A stretch of DNA of 64,000 nt, taken from positions 4,960,001 to 5,024,000 of the forward strand of contig JACCLO010000003.1 of the NCBI GenBank assembly GCA_029448655.1, read 5' to 3'. A program made the translations under genes and the position numbers. This DNA comes from Wolfiporia cocos. Its lineage: Eukaryota; Basidiomycota; Agaricomycetes; Polyporales; Phaeolaceae. This document shows positions 58,220-64,000 of this stretch, piece by piece (the stretch's first letter is position 1; every line of letters starts with the position of its first letter). The notes under the pieces were generated by a model. That model was not told the origin of the DNA. It searched no databases and saw nothing but the letters and a program-made list of their open reading frames with translations.

Positions 58220-60975
58220 CTGGATAAACGTCACAATCTCGCTACAAATGCACCGCTACGGACTGCCCTTTCATCTCGTGTTTGGATAGCGTCTTGCTGG
58301 GGGACACTCACTGGGAGAGTAGGGTCCATGATTCTTCGATGCGTCCATACACATAGAGCGCAGCCCTGCACAGGGTAGACGTGTACGTCTTCCATTTGAC
58401 TACAATGGCCGCACGCCGGCTCAATGTCCTCGTATCAGGTTCATTGCAGCACTGCCCTTCTTCAGTATGCAATAGCCATTGGCCACCTCGTGTGCATCAT
58501 GTAGTGCCCTCATGTCGCACTCCCTCGCGTATTGCACTGGCCACTTTTGGCTTTGAACAGCCTTCTTCGCGGCTTCTCCATGCTTCGAATTAGTAGAGAT
58601 ACGCACAGTACGCATGAACGTTCTCACACTGCCGATACGACTCAGCGCAGGGTCAGTTGCTCACCAACTCCATGATCGAGTTCATCAGAGCTCACTTGAA
58701 GTTCTGACAAGACGACCACGGATCTGTTGATTCGTGAACACCCCAAGGTACATTGATAGGACAGGTAGCCGCCTATCGGAAAACGTGTTCTGCAGCAACA
58801 CACACTTCGACACCAGTCACAGAATTAGGAAATAAGGAGCATGATGATTGTCTGCTAGGCTCCCCGAAGAAGGTGGCGTCAGCATAACAGGGAGCGAGAG
58901 GTTCTGTATCGCTCACCTCATCCACCATTCGCACTTCTTGCCTGTAGTGACCGAAGTCAGCTGGAAGGTTGTCTGCGCCCCTTTTTGCATTCAGAGAGAC
59001 TGACGGCATCGCTGTCGCTGCGTGAACGCTAGTGTGCCACCGCATTGCTTCATGTCGATTCCCACAAGGGATTTCCGCCCTTCTGCAATTGCGACTGGAG
59101 ACGAGAGGGCCAGTAAGGGCTGCAAGCGAAATATCCGAGATGCTTACGAGTGAGAGTGGTGAGTCAATCAGCGATCGCATTCATATCGTGGCGCTCACGC
59201 CAACTCAACCTTCAACCAAGTCTTACTAGACCATCTACTCCACAAATTCGCATCAATGCTGCAGTCCATCTTCTCGTCTGTCCGCGCTAGTGTTTATCAT
59301 GGAAATTTACTGCCTGAACGGTCTAATTGTCGATGAGCGGGACAGCAAGGAATGGCAGTTCCTCCCCAGTGGCCTTTCTGGCATCAGACTAACCGCATCC
59401 AGCCGTCATCATCATTCTGCACAACATCGTGCTAGAGATCATTAACAGTGTCAGGGAGGGAGCCTTGATGGCAGAGGAAGAACGAGTGCGAGTGGCGAAT
59501 ACCGACCTGTTTTTGAATGCCATGGGGGTCTCTAGCTCACAGATTCTATCAGTGCAGCAAACGTAGACAATGACCGATTCCGATATCAGGGATGAATCGT
59601 ACGAGAGCCCATGTGACACGATATAGAGAGCGGATGATACCAATTTATGCAACATATCGAGTCCTGGTTCTCAAATGCACAGGAGATTGGATACGCCGTA
59701 CTGATTAACTGCGGCGTATCGGAAGCCTGTCCGCTCTGCACACCGCCGCTGCCCTCGCTTCAGCAAGTTCTTCAGTCGCGCGCAAGCAGAGATTAAGAGT
59801 GGGCAAGCGAGAATACGACGGCAGACTCTTAGAGGGAGCCATCATCCCGTTTCAGCACGTAGAGGGTCCAGCATGCCCATCAGTGGCAGGAGGGCCCTCT
59901 TTGCGCAGATATGCCTCGTTGGGCACGCCTTCACACGTGAAACAACTTTAAGGTCGATCGTCGACAGGAAGACGAAGTCGGCATAGTTCGGTCATAGCAT
60001 CACGTACTAGCAGAGGTACGCGAGCCCGGTCGAGTAGCTCCTCTACGAGTGTGTCCACTTATTCAACTACGAGCCAGCGCCGGCGACCTGGTCATCGACC
60101 CATGTGGACTCAAGAAGCCGGAGGGTGAAGTAAGTGTGGAATCCTTGCTAGCGATTACACACGTCTACGGCACCTCAGCTGCAGGCGATCTGTGAGAGGT
60201 AGGGTGCGCTCGTATCGGAGATGGCCGCGGTGAAGGCTTTGCGCGCGTTGCATGGGTATGACGTAGTTTGAGGTTCTTTTTCCGATAGAGACTTGTCCTG
60301 CATAGTTGGCGCACGGTCTACGAGGCGGGTCCGTGCTTGGCTGAATCGCTAGGTTCATGATAGCTAGCAAGAGATGAAGGAGATAGCATCTGTAGCGTGA
60401 TAGCGTCATTGGGGCGACACATCCATGTCGTCCTCTTACATTAGGCCATAGGAGTCGTTACGATGTACATACCGACTGCAGCGTTCGCGTTGCATACTGG
60501 AGCTGTCCCGTGCAGCCTATGGACTAACGATCCGAGCTGAGACGTGCGCACCACAGTGTAAGTCAAAAAGCAGCTGGCGAGCGGTCAGACAGCTTAGTGA
60601 ACGAAGCCAAGGCAAGAAAGTCTCCAGAGCGAGAAGGCGCGCCGCAAGTAACGTCCGTGAGAGCATCCGCGACAAGTAATACGGAGGTCGATTTCAATAT
60701 GTCGGCTAGCCTCGATGTATGTTCCGTATCACTGGGCTTGGGCGACTTGCACCGGCGCAGTCTGGACGGTTCGTCAAAGCCGAGTGTACATCCACCGACG
60801 CCGTCCTGCCCAGTGTATGCCATACGCAGTACGTCTCGTCAGATTCCAGCGCTGTTGGACAGTGGCATGCCAAACGGCTTCATAGAAAAGAGGCGGCTCG
60901 CAGCTGCAGCGACACAAGCTCGAGAGAAGTTTCGTGGCGACGCAACATGTCACGATGTGACCGGCCTTCTCTAGT
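58220..60975. repeat. Spacer module after relic E
   Basis: It starts with the post-F-box block and ends with ACATGTCACGATGTGACCG near 60950. The part after 60950 resembles the sequence after 22040 (TTCGGGGC(A/G)CGTGAC). No supported gene. Confidence 0.55.
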
Positions 60976-61108
60976 TCGGGGCACGTGACGTTAACAGAGA
61001 GACAACCATTTATATCCCGCAGTCAGTAAACTAATGTGCGGCAGCTAACAAGAGCCACGGTGATATGTAAGTGTGCAAGTAGACCAAGAGTAATATGGGG
61101 TGAGGGTC

Positions 61109-62110
61109 TGTCCCAAGAAATTGTGGTGTTTATTCCCCTTTTTGTGTCAAAATACCGGTTTTTAGGCCTTTTCAGCCGCTCGTTGGACAGCACATGCATA
61201 GGTAGATAACACTTTATCTTATCTCGCTTTTATCACGGTCACTTGTTATGTCTTAAGTAACAGTGTTACCTTGTTACTAGTAGCACATGATCTTACTGCG
61301 CACAGACCGTGCCTTTAGGGCAAGGCGGTCTAGCAGTTACAGGACTGGCTACATGTATATATATAGGTGACATCTGAGGATACTCCTCAGACTTCGATTT
61401 TGGCCTAGGGGGCATGTCCCCTGGTCAACCTCATTCATATCCTCTGCTGCGTGTCCTTGTGAGCCAGCGAACTGCTTAGTGACAAGCCTGCTGCATCCTA
61501 CTTGGGGGCCTCTATTCATTGTGTCTCATACTTTAGTCTTTTTACTTGCTAGTCTGGGGGCATGCCGGTACACTCATGGGTCGGCACTCCAGGCGATATG
61601 GCAGGGCACTTGTCACAAGTGTTATTTCCCCTGATATTTGCGTTAATATCTGGTATTTAGTCCTTTTTACTTAGCCGCTCACTGGACCACACGTGCATGG
61701 GTAGCTATCTGTTATCTTATCTTGTTACATGGTCACTCATCACTTCTTAGTAACAGCATCACTGGTTACAGCAGCACATGACTGGATTGCGCACAGACTG
61801 CGCCTTTAGGGCAAGGCGGTCAGGTAGTCACAGCTCTGCTGCATGTATTTAAACTGGCAACGTCTGAGGATACTCCTCAGACTTAGATTCTTGGCCTAGG
61901 GGGCATGTCCCCTGGCAACCTCTCAGACCCTCTGCTGTGTGCCCTTGTGAGCCAGTTAACTGCGTTGCGACAAGCCCGCTGCATCCTACTTGGGTGTGGG
62001 GGCCTCTATTCATTGCATCTACCTGGCTTCCTCTTTAGCCTGCTAGTCTGGGGGTGTCACGGTACACTCATGGGTTGCAACCTCAGGCAACACGGCAGGG
62101 CCCTTCAATA
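61109..62110. repeat. Two tandem LTR-like direct repeats, about 500 bp each
   Basis: The repeats start at 61109 (TGTCCCAAG) and 61611 (TGTCACAAG). Both contain, in order, ATCTTATCT, AGGGCAAGGCGGTC, a TATA-like box or CATGTATTTAAA, ATACTCCTCAGACTT, CCTAGGGGGCATGTCCCCTG and GACAAGCC(T/C)GCTGCATCCTA. This looks like LTR architecture, perhaps two LTRs of one element fused after loss of the internal region. I could not define a target duplication. Confidence 0.6.
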
Positions 62111-62262
62111 AGGGCACCTTCTTGTTCTCCACCATTAGGAGGATGGGGGGCCTTTAGGTGTTGTATGGTGGATATAGGGGTTCCCCGCTGGGGTGGGTAG
62201 CACGGTGGTTACCATGTCACACATCACATGAGAAAGGAGGACTGCATTGCCATCCTACAGCA

Positions 62263-62490
62263 CTGAGAGGATGCCAAGAGTGGCAGGAATGGTGCAGTCC
62301 CCTTCCGATTCAAGAAATACACGACCACCTACAGGAACAATCTGAAGCATGAGCTCTGCAATGCCATCTACAGGAACCTACCGAGTAGTGTGCTCCCAGC
62401 AAAGAGGCCCCAGACGAAAGAATATGTTGAGATTGATGAGGCTGGATCTGGAAGTAGCATGGCAGCTGGAGGACCTTCTGGCAGCGTGAC
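62263..62490 (+). other. Coding-like fragment of unknown identity
   Basis: One frame contains FRFKKYTTTYRNNLKHELCN, then LPSSVLPAKRPQTKEYVEID and a Gly/Ser-rich stretch to about 62490. Composition looks protein-like, but it is short and bounded by an upstream TGA. I do not recognise it. Confidence 0.35.
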
Positions 62491-62517
62491 ATGGATTCTC
62501 AGAAAAGGTACCCCCCC

Positions 62518-62935
62518 TGTCTCGAACCAAGGGCCTTAGGGTACTAGGGGTCATGTGATGTATACTGGACGGTTTAGCGTAGTGTAATGGTTATGTGTAG
62601 CATAGCGCGGCACCCCAGGTCAGGTGATGGGCTTACATAATACAGAGGCTGTGTAGATAGCGCACAGACCCTTACTGTAGGGCAGGCTGTACCGCCTGCC
62701 GTTGCGCTCTCCTCATGTATATAAGGCTCGTCGTCTGGGGCTTACTCCCCAGACTCATCAATCTCGTTGTGGGGGCGCTTCCCCTCTTAGCTTGACATCT
62801 AGGTGTGCTAGTCTGAGTCCCACCTCGCTGCGCAACTATTCCACCAGTCTGCGTATACGTTGTACTCTGCCTATGCGGCACTGAGAGGACTTAGGGTTAT
62901 CATGGTGCGTCTATGTCACTTTGTGACACAGCGGG
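62518..62935. repeat. Third LTR-like segment
   Basis: It shares GCGCACAGAC, a TATA box CATGTATATAAGG (about 62713) and a TACTCCCCAGACTC-type start region with the repeats at 61109-62110 and the solo LTR at 6760. It ends near TTTGTGACACA. The borders are uncertain. Confidence 0.4.
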
Positions 62936-62944
62936 GCACAGGTA

Positions 62945-63922
62945 GTGAGCAGGAGTGAAAATGATGATGAGCAGATGGATGGTGGCCTTGCCAAAAATGA
63001 AGTAAGTCATGAAGCCCATGGCCACAGCAGTCATGGAGGTCACAGCTGTGGAGGTCACAGAGGTTGCGGAGGTTGCGGAGGTTGCGGAGGTTGCAGAGGT
63101 TGCGGAGGTCGTGGAGGTCATTGTTACAGGTCAAATACCCGTTTGTATATTCGAGTTGTGAATATAGATCATTCTTCTGCATGTAGGCAAGTTGCCGCAT
63201 GCAAAGCAAATACTCGTTAGATGCCTTCAAGGTGAAGTTCCTAGGAGATCGTTCGGTATCCAATACGCATTAGAGGATTTGGGGTGCAAGTCTAATAGAA
63301 TATAAGACTTGCCTAAGTCCGAGAAGTCAGTGTGCACTTCGAGGACTTAGTCGTTTGGTTGCTCGAGTGAGAAATACTGAGTGTAGTTTCCTCCATTTGA
63401 GAATGAGTATAAGACTTCTTGTTTGTACAACAAGGTCGAGCTGAAGAGCCTCGACAGTAAATACATGAGTTTATATACTACATTGGGTTTCAGGGGTCAA
63501 GTCTGTCCCAGATGTCACCAATACTATCTACACTATAGTACCAAACGTTTGATAGGTATGTAGTGATATATCTGAGACGATAGATAGGAATGATGATGGT
63601 GGTTGAATGCCATCTATCAGCTAACAAATGACAAATATGAAACGAGGGCAGAGTTGGATCTGCTTAAAATGAAATGTGCCCTGTATACTAGTACAACTGG
63701 GGATGCACCCAGTAGAGTCACGAGTAGCCAGGGGAGTTGGTTGCGCAACAAGTCCCTGTATTGTATTCACCCAGTGGTGAGTTCTGCCAGTGTTTGAAAA
63801 GTCAAAATAACCGTAACAGTCGTGGAGGTTGCGGTGGCCAAAGCAAGTCCAACAATGATGTCAATGCCTCAGGTGACAGTGATCCCGACATGGCCATGAA
63901 CTGTCCTCACCCACAGACATGA
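62945..63922 (+). pseudogene. Cys/Gly-repeat coding sequence interrupted by a solo LTR
   Basis: The left part is an open frame with a His-rich stretch and then Gly-Cys-Gly repeats encoded by GAGGTTGCG-like 9-mers. The solo LTR at 63122-63818 interrupts it. After the LTR the frame resumes with RGGCGGQSKSNNDVNAS and ends near 63922. Removing the LTR and one copy of the 5-bp duplication keeps the frame. A coding-like stretch (GKGKGHACTTITDWVDNW) close to the window edge may be a further exon. Function unknown. Confidence 0.5.
63122..63818 (-). repeat. Solo LTR, 700-bp Gypsy family, copy 3
   Basis: 697 bp, starting TGTTACAGGTC and ending CCGTAACA, with near-matching flanks GTCAT (63117-63121) and GTCGT (63819-63823). 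It is colinear with copies 1 and 2 and has the AAGGTCGAGCT motif. Confidence 0.88.
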
Positions 63923-64000
63923 TTTGAGCCTCTCACATCATCAGGAAAGGGGAAAGGTCATGCATGCACCACCATCACTGACTGGGTTGACAATTGGAGT

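Larger units (their letters stand above)
51945..60975. repeat. Segmental duplication unit 4 with additional relic unit
   Basis: Begins with ACATGTCACGATGTGACCG and repeats the order of unit 3. After F-box copy D and its spacer (56430-57960) it contains a short F-box relic E and another spacer, so it represents one full and one collapsed unit. Confidence 0.75.

Noticed and set aside
22020..60965. Helitron ends at the ACATGTCACGATGTGACCG motif
   Set aside because: There is a hairpin-like core, but no consistent CTRR terminus, no TC start and no Rep/helicase coding sequence.
62945..63120. CRISPR-like array
   Set aside because: The 9-bp repeats are a coding minisatellite without unique spacers.

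Overview
The window looks like a repeat-rich stretch of a filamentous basidiomycete genome, most likely an agaricomycete. This is an inference from Ty3/Gypsy elements of Tf1/sushi type, a tandem family of F-box genes with a 55-nt intron, hAT-like and MULE-like non-autonomous elements, and no bacterial gene organisation. I see no intact, confidently functional host gene. Almost everything is transposon sequence or decayed duplicated host genes.

Positions 1-14200 are a nested transposon graveyard. An old minus-strand Gypsy copy (about 4148-12044) is cut by a 1.4-kb LTR-like unit (4485-6632, itself cut by a 710-bp solo LTR), a 571-bp solo LTR (6760-7330) and an inverted solo LTR (10509-11050). 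A 1.06-kb LTR family (LTR-X) occurs at 2127-4147 and 12480-13540. The first copy carries a 678-bp element with subterminal inverted repeats and two outward-facing tRNA-like sequences. A short unknown coding sequence (12045-14041) is split by a solo LTR that is itself split by LTR-X. Most insertions are closed by 5-bp target-site duplications.

Positions 14200-35344 and 51945-60975 form a degenerate tandem array. A unit has a plus-strand coiled-coil pseudogene, a convergent minus-strand F-box gene, and 2-3.5 kb of non-coding spacer. F-box loci lie at about 16.6-19.0 (A), 23.5-25.1 (B), 29.9-31.8 (C), 54.6-56.4 (D) and a relic at 58.0-58.2 kb (E). Units at 27.3-35.3 and 51.9-61.0 kb are close copies. 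Copy A is broken by a MULE-type MITE, and its neighbouring coiled-coil pseudogene by a hAT-like element that carries the second copy of the tRNA-like element.

Positions 35539-51666 hold the centrepiece: two young Gypsy elements, one inside the other. The outer one (35544-51661, plus strand, 371-bp LTRs, TSD ATCTG) encodes a single gag-pol reading frame of about 2246 codons with dUTPase upstream of protease. The inner one (42212-50116, minus strand, 533-bp LTRs, TSD GAACG) entered the outer integrase exactly at its catalytic Glu codon. It encodes gag and, in the -1 frame, pol with dUTPase between protease and reverse transcriptase, plus a third ORF with two zinc knuckles overlapping the pol C-terminus. 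In both elements the 11 nt beginning one base inside the 5' LTR are the exact reverse complement of 11 nt about 32-37 nt downstream of the LTR TATA box, the signature of Tf1-type self-primed reverse transcription.

Positions 61000-64000 hold LTR-like tandem repeats, a short unknown coding-like fragment, and a Cys/Gly-repeat coding sequence interrupted by a solo LTR.
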